DNA from: Spirochaeta sp.
Lineage (GTDB): Bacteria; Spirochaetota; Spirochaetia; UBA9216
Direction: 5' to 3'
Assembly (NCBI GenBank): GCA_003454605.1
Contig: DMKD01000291.1
Coordinates: 1 to 18,405, forward strand
DNA: 18,405 bases
This document shows, in pieces, positions 1 to 6,221 of the stretch (positions are counted from its first letter, which is position 1; every line of letters starts with the position of its first letter). Below the pieces are notes generated by a model. The model was not told the origin of the DNA, did not search any database, and saw nothing but the letters and a program-made list of their open reading frames with translations. Position numbers and translations under genes: made by a program.

Positions 1-1463
1 TCACCATGGTAGAGAGTTACTTTTATCAGCATGCCGGATAATACCGCGATGAGAATCCCGACCATGTAGAGTGAAAAAACAATAAGACCCGTTCGTGTCG
101 GAAAAAATGCAGCTGCAAAGAGTGCATAGACAGGGAGCCTCGCACCGCAGGACATCATCGGCACCATAAAGATTGTAATAATCCGGTCGCGCCGATTATC
201 CAGGGTTCTGGTGGCAAGGATTGCGGGAACAGTACAGCCGAAGCCGACAATCATCGGGACAAAAGCCTTTCCGGGCAGACCGATTTTCGACATAAAGCGG
301 TCCATAACGAAGGCCGCACGAGCCATGTAGCCAGAATCTTCAAGAAGAGAAAGCATCAGAAACATGAAGAATACAAACGGAATGAATGATACTACCATCT
401 GAATTCCCGCTCCGATTCCATCAGCTGCAAAGAATGAAATTATCTCAGGCGCGCCGAGGCGGCCGAGAAGCATTCTTAATCCGTCCACAAAGACCATTCC
501 GGCGAGGGTATCAAACCAGTCAACGAAAATATTGCCTACTTCGATCGTCACAAAAAATACAAGCATCATGACTCCGAAGAAAACCGGCACACCCAATACC
601 GGATGCATAACGACAGAATCTATAATATCGCTGACCGGCTTTACTTTTCGAATCCGGCTTACAACCTCCCGGCAGATTCCGTTAACCGCTCCATAGAGAT
701 AGTCGGCAATAATCATATCAGGCGTTTCTGTAAGAATTTTCTTAATTCCGTCTATCCCGGTTTCTATTTCATCATTGCTGAGCACGTCCTCAGCATTAAT
801 ATTTTCAGTAATCCAGGGATCCTCTTCAATCAGTCTCAACGCCATCCATTTTGCATCAATTCCAAGTTCCGAAGATTTTGATCCAAGTTTTTCAGCCCAA
901 TCGGAAGCAAGCTCTTCTATTTCATTCGGATATCGCAGTTCGAGATCCGATACCGGGCTCAGCCGTGACTCTTTACTAATAAAATCCTTCAGCTTCAAAG
1001 GATCCTTCAGATTAATTGCACTGACGCCAATTACCGGGCATTTCAGATGGGCTGAAAGATGTTCGATATCAACAGCAATGCCGCTGCTGTCGACCATATC
1101 CATCATATTAAGTACAACCACAACAGGAACCTTCATCTCAATGAGCTGGAAGGTGAGATAAAGATTTCGCGACAGATTGGATGCATCAACAATATTGACG
1201 ACCAGATCAGCCTTTTTACTGAGAACATAGTCTCTGGTGACCCGTTCGTCTTCAGAGTTCGCTGAGAGCGAATATATTCCCGGCAGATCAACGAGATTGT
1301 AATTTTCATTATTATGCTGATAACTGCCTTCGACTAGTTCTACTGTAACTCCGGGCCAGTTTCCAATATGCTGTTTCGCACCGGTCAGGCCATTGAAGAG
1401 GGTACTCTTGCCGCAGTTAGGATTGCCGGTAAAAGCAATAGTATAATCATTTTTGTTTGACAT
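1..1463 (-). CDS. feoB: Ferrous iron transport protein B (3' end beyond window)
   Basis: Inner-membrane ferrous iron transporter with an N-terminal GTPase domain. Translating from the ATG at 1463 gives about 487 codons before the left window edge, so the C-terminal part (roughly a quarter to a third of a usual FeoB) is missing. The G1 loop GNPNCGKS is at residues 13-20, the G2 region WPGVTVE follows, G3 DLPG is at 59-62, G4 NMMD at 119-122 and a G5-like GVSAIN further on. The membrane part carries the FeoB signatures GFGCTVPAI and MMSCGARLPVY, with the cysteines associated with the iron path. The start lies inside the end of feoA (17-base overlap), which indicates translational coupling. I regard the assignment as secure; only the C-terminus is unseen. 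Confidence 0.97.
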   Translation of the reverse strand, partial: MSNKNDYTIAFTGNPNCGKSTLFNGLTGAKQHIGNWPGVTVELVEGSYQHNNENYNLVDLPGIYSLSANSEDERVTRDYVLSKKADLVVNIVDASNLSRNLYLTFQLIEMKVPVVVVLNMMDMVDSSGIAVDIEHLSAHLKCPVIGVSAINLKDPLKLKDFISKESRLSPVSDLELRYPNEIEELASDWAEKLGSKSSELGIDAKWMALRLIEEDPWITENINAEDVLSNDEIETGIDGIKKILTETPDMIIADYLYGAVNGICREVVSRIRKVKPVSDIIDSVVMHPVLGVPVFFGVMMLVFFVTIEVGNIFVDWFDTLAGMVFVDGLRMLLGRLGAPEIISFFAADGIGAGIQMVVSFIPFVFFMFLMLSLLEDSGYMARAAFVMDRFMSKIGLPGKAFVPMIVGFGCTVPAILATRTLDNRRDRIITIFMVPMMSCGARLPVYALFAAAFFPTRTGLIVFSLYMVGILIAVLSGMLIKVTLYHG

Positions 1464-1686
1464 AAATCTGTTTAGCCATCCCGCGGCCGATCATTATCTG
1501 AGAGCCCTGAACATTTAGTACCATTGGACCAAGCCTGCTTGAGCGGATTACTGTCACTGCAGAACCGGGAAGCATCCCCAGATTAACGAGTCTCTGTCGC
1601 AGGCTTCTGCCTCCGATTATAGTCTCTACGACTGCTTTTTTCCCCGGCTCAAGATTAGATAAACTCATGATATTCTCTATATCCAA
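1447..1686 (-). CDS. feoA: Ferrous iron transport protein A
   Basis: Small cytoplasmic SH3-like partner of FeoB, 79 residues, the usual length of the family. The core pattern LRQRLVNLGMLPGS followed by VTVIRSSRLGPMVLNVQGSQ and an IGRGMA segment is typical FeoA. I chose the TTG start at 1686 because an AGGAG Shine-Dalgarno (1693-1697) sits seven bases upstream; the in-frame ATG at 1668 has no ribosome binding site at a workable distance. The gene overlaps the feoB start by 17 bases, so the two form one transcription unit. Its promoter and two palindromic operator-like sites lie at 1717-1767. Confidence 0.93.
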   Translation of the reverse strand: MDIENIMSLSNLEPGKKAVVETIIGGRSLRQRLVNLGMLPGSAVTVIRSSRLGPMVLNVQGSQIMIGRGMAKQIYVKQK

Positions 1687-1720
1687 AAAGGTTCTCCTGG
1701 TTAATAATCAAAACCGATTA

Positions 1721-1738
1721 TAATCTTAACTAAGATTA
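1721..1738. promoter_or_regulatory. Palindromic operator-like site over the feo -10
   Basis: TAATCTTA-AC-TAAGATTA is a perfect inverted repeat of two 8-base arms around two central bases. It covers the predicted -10 of the feoAB promoter. Position and symmetry suggest a repressor site, most simply an iron- or manganese-responsive DtxR/MntR-type or Fur-type regulator. The regulator class is inference; no regulator gene is in the window. Confidence 0.55.
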
Positions 1739-1761
1739 ACAAATTTCCATTTATTAGTCAA
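1733..1761 (-). promoter_or_regulatory. Promoter of feoAB
   Basis: Reading the minus strand, a -35 TTGACT (1756-1761) is separated by exactly 17 bases from a -10 TAATCT (1733-1738). This is a good sigma-70-type match, and it precedes the feoA ribosome binding site by about 35 bases. Both hexamers are embedded in palindromes, described separately. Confidence 0.6.
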
Positions 1762-1767
1762 CACTAA
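1754..1767. promoter_or_regulatory. Palindromic operator-like site over the feo -35
   Basis: TTAGT-CAAC-ACTAA is an inverted repeat with perfect 5-base arms that overlaps the predicted -35 of feoAB. Its centre is 31 bases (about three helical turns) from the centre of the palindrome over the -10, so two bound dimers would sit on the same DNA face. The TTAG...CTAA edges resemble sites of DtxR-family metalloregulators; that link is inferred. Confidence 0.5.
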
Positions 1768-1779
1768 CAAACTGATCTA

Positions 1780-1808
1780 TTGATGAAAACCCGATAGGCT
1801 GTTACATT
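1780..1808 (+). promoter_or_regulatory. Possible promoter of the DUF401 gene, implying a leaderless mRNA
   Basis: TTGATG (1780-1785), a 17-base spacer and TACATT (1803-1808) form a plausible sigma-70 promoter. A start site 7 bases past the -10 would coincide with the A of the ATG at 1815. This agrees with the absence of any Shine-Dalgarno sequence before that ATG. Each hexamer matches consensus at four of six positions. Confidence 0.4.
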
Positions 1809-1814
1809 TTCACC

Positions 1815-3110
1815 ATGATTGAATTACTTTATGACACACCTTCACTGATTAAAATACTAGTATCCCTGGCCGCGATCATCATCACAAATAAACTGGTAAA
1901 AAACCAGATTATCGGTGTATTTATCGGAACTCTGATTCTATCAACGTGGTCGGGGCACAGCCTCGGAGGCATCAGTTCTATTGCATGGGAGCGTTTTTCT
2001 AATATTGATAATATCTTTCTGCTGATAGTCGTGTTTACAATCATCGTCCTCTCGTCACAGATGAAGGAATCCGGAATGATGGATGACCTCGTAGGGAGTA
2101 TCACAAACCGGCTTTCACAAAATAAAGCAATGGCGGTTCTTCCTGCTGTTATAGGTCTTCTGCCGATGCCGGGCGGTGCTGTTTTCTCCGCACCTCTTGT
2201 GGACAGCTGTGATCCGGAAGATTCCATAGATCCGCTTCTCAAAACACGTATAAATTACTGGTTTCGGCATGTATGGGAATACTGGTGGCCGCTCTATCCG
2301 GGAGTTCTGCTTGCAATCGAGATTTCGGGCCTGCCGGTGCCGACCTTCATGCTGCTGCTTTTTCCCATCACTCTCGCATCAATTGCGGGCGCCTGGTTTT
2401 TTCTGCTGAGAAAGGCCGGAAAAGGCCGGCCGGTTGTAAAACCGTCAGGCAATGAAAAACGTGCACATATAGTCTTTCTGCTTTCGCCGATTATCATCGT
2501 CATGGGCTCATACGCCGTCCTCGGCAGCCTGATACCCGCCCTCAGTGAGTTTACCCGCTATCTACCGATTGCGATAGGCATTCTACTTTCGATTATTTAT
2601 CTGCAAATCCTCAGACCGTTGAATGCCTCCAGTTGGAAGAAGATCTTTAAATCCAGGATATTCGTCAACATGGTTGTTCTTGTGGCATTAATTCGTATCT
2701 ACGGAGCCTTCATCGAAGGCCGACTTCCGGATGGAACCCTCTTAATGGAAGCGTTGCGCGGAGAACTGGCAGCTGCCGGCATACCGGCCTATCTCCTGAT
2801 CATGGTTATACCCTTTGTATGCGGCATATCAACCGGTATTGCGATAGGCACCGTTGGGGCTGCTTTCCCGATTGTTATAAGCCTCATAGGTCCGAACCCG
2901 GACTTTGCCCTGCTTGCATCCACCACTACCCTCGCGTACTCCTTCGGACATGTCGGCCAACTTCTTTCGCCGGTTCATGTCTGCATCCTTGTATCAAACG
3001 AGTATTTCAATGTCGGGCTTGGCAAGAGCCTGCTCGGAATAATAAAACCGGCAATCGTCGTACTCGCGGCGGGTTTCCTGCTGTCGCGGCTCTACACGAT
3101 ACTACTCTGA
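1815..3110 (+). CDS. DUF401 (COG1906) family integral membrane protein
   Basis: A 431-residue, highly hydrophobic protein with about 10-12 predicted membrane segments and few long loops. The segments LLPMPGGAVFSAPLVD (115-130) and NYWFRHVWEYWWPLYPG (147-163) are what I recognise as hallmarks of the DUF401/COG1906 family. That family resembles anion/organic-acid type transporters but has no established substrate that I know of. A second glycine-rich segment near 337-350 (CGISTGIAIGTVGAAF) looks like a re-entrant or substrate-site region. The ATG at 1815 has no Shine-Dalgarno and lies seven bases past a candidate -10, so translation may be leaderless. The gene is divergent from feoAB and is followed after 10 bases by an M15 peptidase, probably co-transcribed. 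Confidence 0.8.
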   Translation: MIELLYDTPSLIKILVSLAAIIITNKLVKNQIIGVFIGTLILSTWSGHSLGGISSIAWERFSNIDNIFLLIVVFTIIVLSSQMKESGMMDDLVGSITNRLSQNKAMAVLPAVIGLLPMPGGAVFSAPLVDSCDPEDSIDPLLKTRINYWFRHVWEYWWPLYPGVLLAIEISGLPVPTFMLLLFPITLASIAGAWFFLLRKAGKGRPVVKPSGNEKRAHIVFLLSPIIIVMGSYAVLGSLIPALSEFTRYLPIAIGILLSIIYLQILRPLNASSWKKIFKSRIFVNMVVLVALIRIYGAFIEGRLPDGTLLMEALRGELAAAGIPAYLLIMVIPFVCGISTGIAIGTVGAAFPIVISLIGPNPDFALLASTTTLAYSFGHVGQLLSPVHVCILVSNEYFNVGLGKSLLGIIKPAIVVLAAGFLLSRLYTILL

Positions 3111-3120
3111 CGGAAACAAT

Positions 3121-4146
3121 ATGAAAAATAAAAGAATACTGCATACATTTATAACAGCGCTCATCCTTGCCTTAGCAGTGCTGAGCTCAGCCTGCTCGGA
3201 TGATAGAACAGCCGGTCTGTCGTTAAGCCCGCAGGAGTCAATTTTCGGGCCAGGGCTTACGACCGAACTAGTCCTGTCGGTCAGCTTTATCGACCCCGAC
3301 AGCAATGAAATCAGTTTTAACCCGGGCAGGACAAACCTGAAAACCTTTGCAGAAACCCCCTCGGTTACTATATCTAACCCGAATATACGCCTGCTGTCGA
3401 TTGATACGAAGCTTGATGATTCAGCCGTCGAGGCTAAAATAATTGTCCGCGCCTCGGATGCGATGCTGTCCGGAACATCCGCAGAAATCAATACCGAATG
3501 GGGCGGCTGCTCTGCCGGGGCGATTCTGTGGATAAGAAAAAATCCAGCCGATTACATCGATGCCGACGGCGTGGTAACCGACCCGGCCGCCTACGATGTG
3601 CTTGTGAATAAACAGCGCCGCCTGCCTGCCGGCTATATTCCGGTGGATCTTGTACGGGTTGAGGTTCCTACGATTCTTGTTTTCGAAGAGGTTAATCATC
3701 TGAGGCAGGCGGCCTCAGAAGCCCTGAGCGCAATGTTCGCTGCGGCCGAAGCTGAGCAGGGCTATAAACTGCTGGCCCGATCCGGCTACCGTTCTTATAA
3801 TACTCAGGTGATGCTCTACGAGCTCAACGTTCGGGAGTATGGGGAGGAATACGCTAAACGGATCAGCGCGCGGCCCGGAACCAGCGAGCACCAGAGCGGA
3901 CTTGCCATGGACATCAGCAGTCCGGTTGTAAACTACCAGCTGACCGAAGACTTCGGTGACACCGATGAAGGGAAATGGGCAGCAGAAAATGCCCACCGAT
4001 TCGGTTTCATCCTCAGATATCTTAAGACTAAAGAAGATGTCACAGGCTACACCTATGAGCCATGGCATCTACGCTGGGTGGGTACTGAGCTTGCAGCCGA
4101 GGTTTATAACAGCGGTCTTACCTTAGAGGAATTCTTTTCAAACTAG
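3121..4146 (+). CDS. M15 family D-Ala-D-Ala carboxypeptidase lipoprotein (VanY-like)
   Basis: A 341-residue exported zinc peptidase predicted to trim the terminal D-Ala of peptidoglycan stem peptides in the periplasm. An N-terminal hydrophobic segment ends at a relaxed lipobox with Cys25, suggesting a lipoprotein anchor. The C-terminal domain (about 175-335) has the VanY/DacB signatures: LLARSGYRSY (217-226), SEHQSGLAMD with zinc ligands His257 and Asp264, and EPWHLRWVG with Glu313 and His316. All catalytic residues are present. Residues 30-165 are a separate beta-rich N-terminal region that I do not recognise; it has a lone Cys130. The gene follows the DUF401 gene by 10 bases with only a weak GGA ribosome site, and its 3' end faces the convergent lipoprotein cassette across 11 bases. 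Confidence 0.9.
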   Translation: MKNKRILHTFITALILALAVLSSACSDDRTAGLSLSPQESIFGPGLTTELVLSVSFIDPDSNEISFNPGRTNLKTFAETPSVTISNPNIRLLSIDTKLDDSAVEAKIIVRASDAMLSGTSAEINTEWGGCSAGAILWIRKNPADYIDADGVVTDPAAYDVLVNKQRRLPAGYIPVDLVRVEVPTILVFEEVNHLRQAASEALSAMFAAAEAEQGYKLLARSGYRSYNTQVMLYELNVREYGEEYAKRISARPGTSEHQSGLAMDISSPVVNYQLTEDFGDTDEGKWAAENAHRFGFILRYLKTKEDVTGYTYEPWHLRWVGTELAAEVYNSGLTLEEFFSN

Positions 4147-4157
4147 CATTCACGACA

Positions 4158-4652
4158 TTAATAATAGGATAATGAAGGATCCAGAAAGCCGCCTAAGTAG
4201 TCGCTGAAGTTGTGAGTAGGATCTGTATCCCTTGTTAATGCCATGAAATAACCGGGGTAAATCTCTTCATAGGAATCGTTGAAGAAATTCCTTCTTATAA
4301 GAACGAGGGTAAGCGAATCACCGTCCAAATCGTATGCGTACTCACTGAAATACATGCCCGCCCAGCCGGATATGGAAAAATAGTTTTCTCCGCACGACCA
4401 GGTGAAATGCTGGTTTCTTGCCTCATCCCAAATGATGTTATCATATGGGTCTCCCATCACGATTGTGCCGTTTTCTTCGATATCAAAAACGATATAGTTG
4501 TCGTTCCATCCATCACTCCAGCGCTCATAAACCGAACCATGCCAGAGCCCGGTTATATCCGTGCCCTCAGGACCGTCTGTTCTGCAGGAAGTAAGCAGGA
4601 GGACAGAAACAATGATAAGTAGAATTGATATCTTAAATAATCTATTATTCAT
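4158..4652 (-). CDS. Small lipoprotein B' (second copy of B), lipocalin-like pattern
   Basis: Predicted 164-residue lipoprotein of unknown function. I set the start at the ATG at 4652, 42 bases inside the longest frame. There a GAGGAGG ribosome site lies six bases upstream, and the next residues form a normal signal peptide with lipobox LTSC (Cys23). The mature part begins with DITGLWHGS, then a strand-rich run with an NGTIVMGDP turn, W/Y-containing strands and LVLIRRNFFNDSYE near the end. This G-x-W then F-x-x-D/N-G pattern resembles small lipocalin-like beta-barrels; that is only a fold guess. It is clearly paralogous to the protein at 5176-5643, sharing MGDP and RNFxNDSYE. It overlaps the stop of the upstream gene as ATGAATAA, so the two are translationally coupled. 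Confidence 0.85.
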   Translation of the reverse strand: MNNRLFKISILLIIVSVLLLTSCRTDGPEGTDITGLWHGSVYERWSDGWNDNYIVFDIEENGTIVMGDPYDNIIWDEARNQHFTWSCGENYFSISGWAGMYFSEYAYDLDGDSLTLVLIRRNFFNDSYEEIYPGYFMALTRDTDPTHNFSDYLGGFLDPSLSYY

Positions 4653-5145
4653 ACAGGTCCTCCTCGTAAAGTGAGCGCATAAAGAGAATATCATCCGTAT
4701 ACTCCATTACCTTCGTGAGAGTAAAGGTCGTTCCGCTGTAGAAGTTATCATAATCAAAATTAAAACTGACTCTATCGATGGTCATTGAAAATTGATCAGT
4801 CGTTATATCTGCCGTATCGTCCAGCAAAAACTGAAAATTTGCTATCCCCATGAATTGAGTAAATTTCAGAACTCCATCTCTGTTAAGTGAATAATTAAAA
4901 TGAATCGGTACTAAAATATTATTGGTAGTTCCGAGGTCATCAGTCCAATCGGTTACAAAAACCCGGCCGTCCGGTCTGAAATCATAGTAACAGCGTTCTT
5001 CTTCCTTATCCCAGCCCTCACTGAGCCAGAGACCCGTTAAAGCTTTTGCTTCATCACCAAAAAATACACTGTTTACTAGATAGCATCCCGATAAGCAAAA
5101 AAGAATCAGCACAGAAACAACAGTCAGTAAAACGGTTCTTTTCAT
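4645..5145 (-). CDS. Small lipoprotein A' (second copy of A)
   Basis: Predicted 166-residue lipoprotein without recognised function. The signal peptide ends in lipobox LSGC (Cys21). The mature protein shows ALTGLWLSEGW, then CYYDFRPDGRVFVTDWTDDL, shared almost residue for residue with the protein at 5645-6127 (CYYDFRADGTVYITEWTEDL), including the single Cys52. The rest alternates short polar and hydrophobic stretches, suggesting a small beta-sheet domain. An AGGAG lies 12 bases before the ATG, a rather long spacing. The gene starts 30 bases after the preceding lipoprotein ends and overlaps the start of the next by eight bases, so it belongs to the same transcript. Confidence 0.85.
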   Translation of the reverse strand: MKRTVLLTVVSVLILFCLSGCYLVNSVFFGDEAKALTGLWLSEGWDKEEERCYYDFRPDGRVFVTDWTDDLGTTNNILVPIHFNYSLNRDGVLKFTQFMGIANFQFLLDDTADITTDQFSMTIDRVSFNFDYDNFYSGTTFTLTKVMEYTDDILFMRSLYEEDLYE

Positions 5146-5175
5146 ATAATATAATATCTCCTTTTATTTTTGAAA

Positions 5176-5643
5176 TTAATCCCAACCCATAAGTGTAGTA
5201 AATCCGGTTGCTTCTTTAGTTAAAAGAATTCTGTCTCCAGGATTAAGAAGTTCGTATGAATCGTTAATGAAATTCCTCTGCAGCAATATTATTTCGAGGG
5301 TATTCTCATCTAGCAGATTATAATAAAACTGCAGATAATATAACTTTGTAAATGCCGTAATCTCGAGATAGTATTCATCGATTGACCATAAGAAATCGAT
5401 CTCATTCTCATGGACCTTAGCAAAGACAGCGAGGTTATCTGGATCACCCATTCGCATGCTGCCATCACCGTAAAACTCAAGTACTAACGTCTCTCCTCTT
5501 GCGTCAAACCGGTTAGATTCGATAGTTCCGCTCCAGACACCTCTGATATCAATGTCGACGGTGTTCTTCGGGCGGCATGATGTCAGTGCGAAAACAGCCG
5601 CTATAATTATTAATAGGATAACAATTTTGCTGTATCTGTTCAT
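5176..5643 (-). CDS. Small lipoprotein B (first copy), lipocalin-like pattern
   Basis: Predicted 155-residue lipoprotein of unknown function. The ATG at 5643 is preferred over a longer frame because GGAGG stands upstream and residues 1-23 then form a clean signal peptide with lipobox LTSC (Cys23). The mature part reads DIRGVWSGT, then LVLEFYGDGSMRMGDP, several Tyr-rich strands and a C-terminal LLQRNFINDSYE. It matches B' at 4158-4652 in order and motifs. The start codon is one base past the TAA of the upstream lipoprotein A (TAA-G-ATG), indicating coupled translation. Fold resemblance to lipocalin-like domains is a guess from the G-x-W/DG spacing. Confidence 0.85.
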   Translation of the reverse strand: MNRYSKIVILLIIIAAVFALTSCRPKNTVDIDIRGVWSGTIESNRFDARGETLVLEFYGDGSMRMGDPDNLAVFAKVHENEIDFLWSIDEYYLEITAFTKLYYLQFYYNLLDENTLEIILLQRNFINDSYELLNPGDRILLTKEATGFTTLMGWD

Positions 5644-5644
5644 C

Positions 5645-6127
5645 TTAAAACCCCTCCAGGAAGGTGCGGGCATCCAATGACCTTGAATCATAAGCGACTA
5701 CACGTTCCATATAAAGGCTGTTATTTTCATATAACTGAGTATAGTCCATGCTTCCGCTGACCGAATCTACGGTTATATAGTAGGCCGTTTCTGTTGCTGA
5801 GTAATCTAAATCCATTGCGAATTTCAGATTCACAATTCCTGAAAACTGCCACATTCTTAAGTATTCTCCGTCAAAGGAGTAATAAAAGTAATTAGGTACA
5901 ATGTTGTTATTTGCAGACTGCAGATCCTCTGTCCATTCTGTTATATATACCGTCCCATCCGCTCTGAAATCGTAGTAACAGGTGTCTTCTGAATCGGACG
6001 TCCAGGTATCACCGCTCCAGAACCCTATCATACTCTTAGATTCATCACTCAGAAGCAGTCCGCTGACAAAGGTACAGCTCGATAGTACAGTCAGGATAAA
6101 AACAGAAATAATGATAGTTTTTTTCAT
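5645..6127 (-). CDS. Small lipoprotein A (first copy), head of the lipoprotein cassette
   Basis: Predicted 160-residue lipoprotein without recognised function. The ATG at 6127 is chosen over the one at 6133: GGAG lies eight bases from the former but only two from the latter. The signal peptide is MKKTIII..., with lipobox LSSC (Cys18). The mature part contains SMIGFWSGDTW and CYYDFRADGTVYITEWTEDL with a lone Cys50, then beta-type alternation including IVNLKFAMDLDYSATETAYY. It is paralogous to A' at 4645-5145. It is first in a four-gene unit; an extended -10 promoter lies about 30 bases upstream. Confidence 0.85.
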   Translation of the reverse strand: MKKTIIISVFILTVLSSCTFVSGLLLSDESKSMIGFWSGDTWTSDSEDTCYYDFRADGTVYITEWTEDLQSANNNIVPNYFYYSFDGEYLRMWQFSGIVNLKFAMDLDYSATETAYYITVDSVSGSMDYTQLYENNSLYMERVVAYDSRSLDARTFLEGF

Positions 6128-6157
6128 TAGCATATCTCCAATAAACTTTATGTTCTA

Positions 6158-6166
6158 ATTTTATCA
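6158..6166 (-). promoter_or_regulatory. Possible extended -10 promoter of the lipoprotein cassette
   Basis: On the minus strand TG-A-TAAAAT (6166 to 6158) is an extended -10 motif. It would give a transcript start near 6151, some 25 bases before the ATG at 6127. No good -35 is seen 17 bases upstream, which is tolerated for extended -10 promoters. Confidence 0.35.
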
Positions 6167-6221
6167 CGGTAAAGTGAATTTTTCGACCTAATCCTCAATC
6201 AGATTAATAAGCATACAACTT

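Larger units (their letters stand above)
4158..6127 (-). repeat. Tandem duplication of a two-gene lipoprotein cassette (A-B-A'-B')
   Basis: The pairs 5645-6127 plus 5176-5643 and 4645-5145 plus 4158-4652 repeat the same order of two unrelated-looking lipoprotein types with the same tight A/B junction. Homology is evident at the protein level (CYYDFRxDG in both A copies; MGDP and RNFxNDSYE in both B copies), while long stretches have diverged, so the duplication is old rather than a recent perfect repeat. Confidence 0.8.

Noticed and set aside
386..1265. Several open frames of 60-128 codons on the plus strand
   Set aside because: They lie antisense to feoB, whose GTPase and membrane motifs are unmistakable; their translations show no domain features.
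4653..4694. Longer N-terminus for lipoprotein B'
   Set aside because: The extra 14 residues precede a proper signal peptide and lie within the coding end of A'. The strong GAGGAGG site serves the ATG at 4652.
5644..5691. Longer N-terminus for lipoprotein B
   Set aside because: It would put 16 polar residues before the signal peptide and overlap gene A. The ATG at 5643 has its own ribosome site.
6176..6212. Weak hairpin (TAATC...GATTA) after avtA as a terminator
   Set aside because: The stem is short, A/T-rich and lacks a T-tract on the minus strand.
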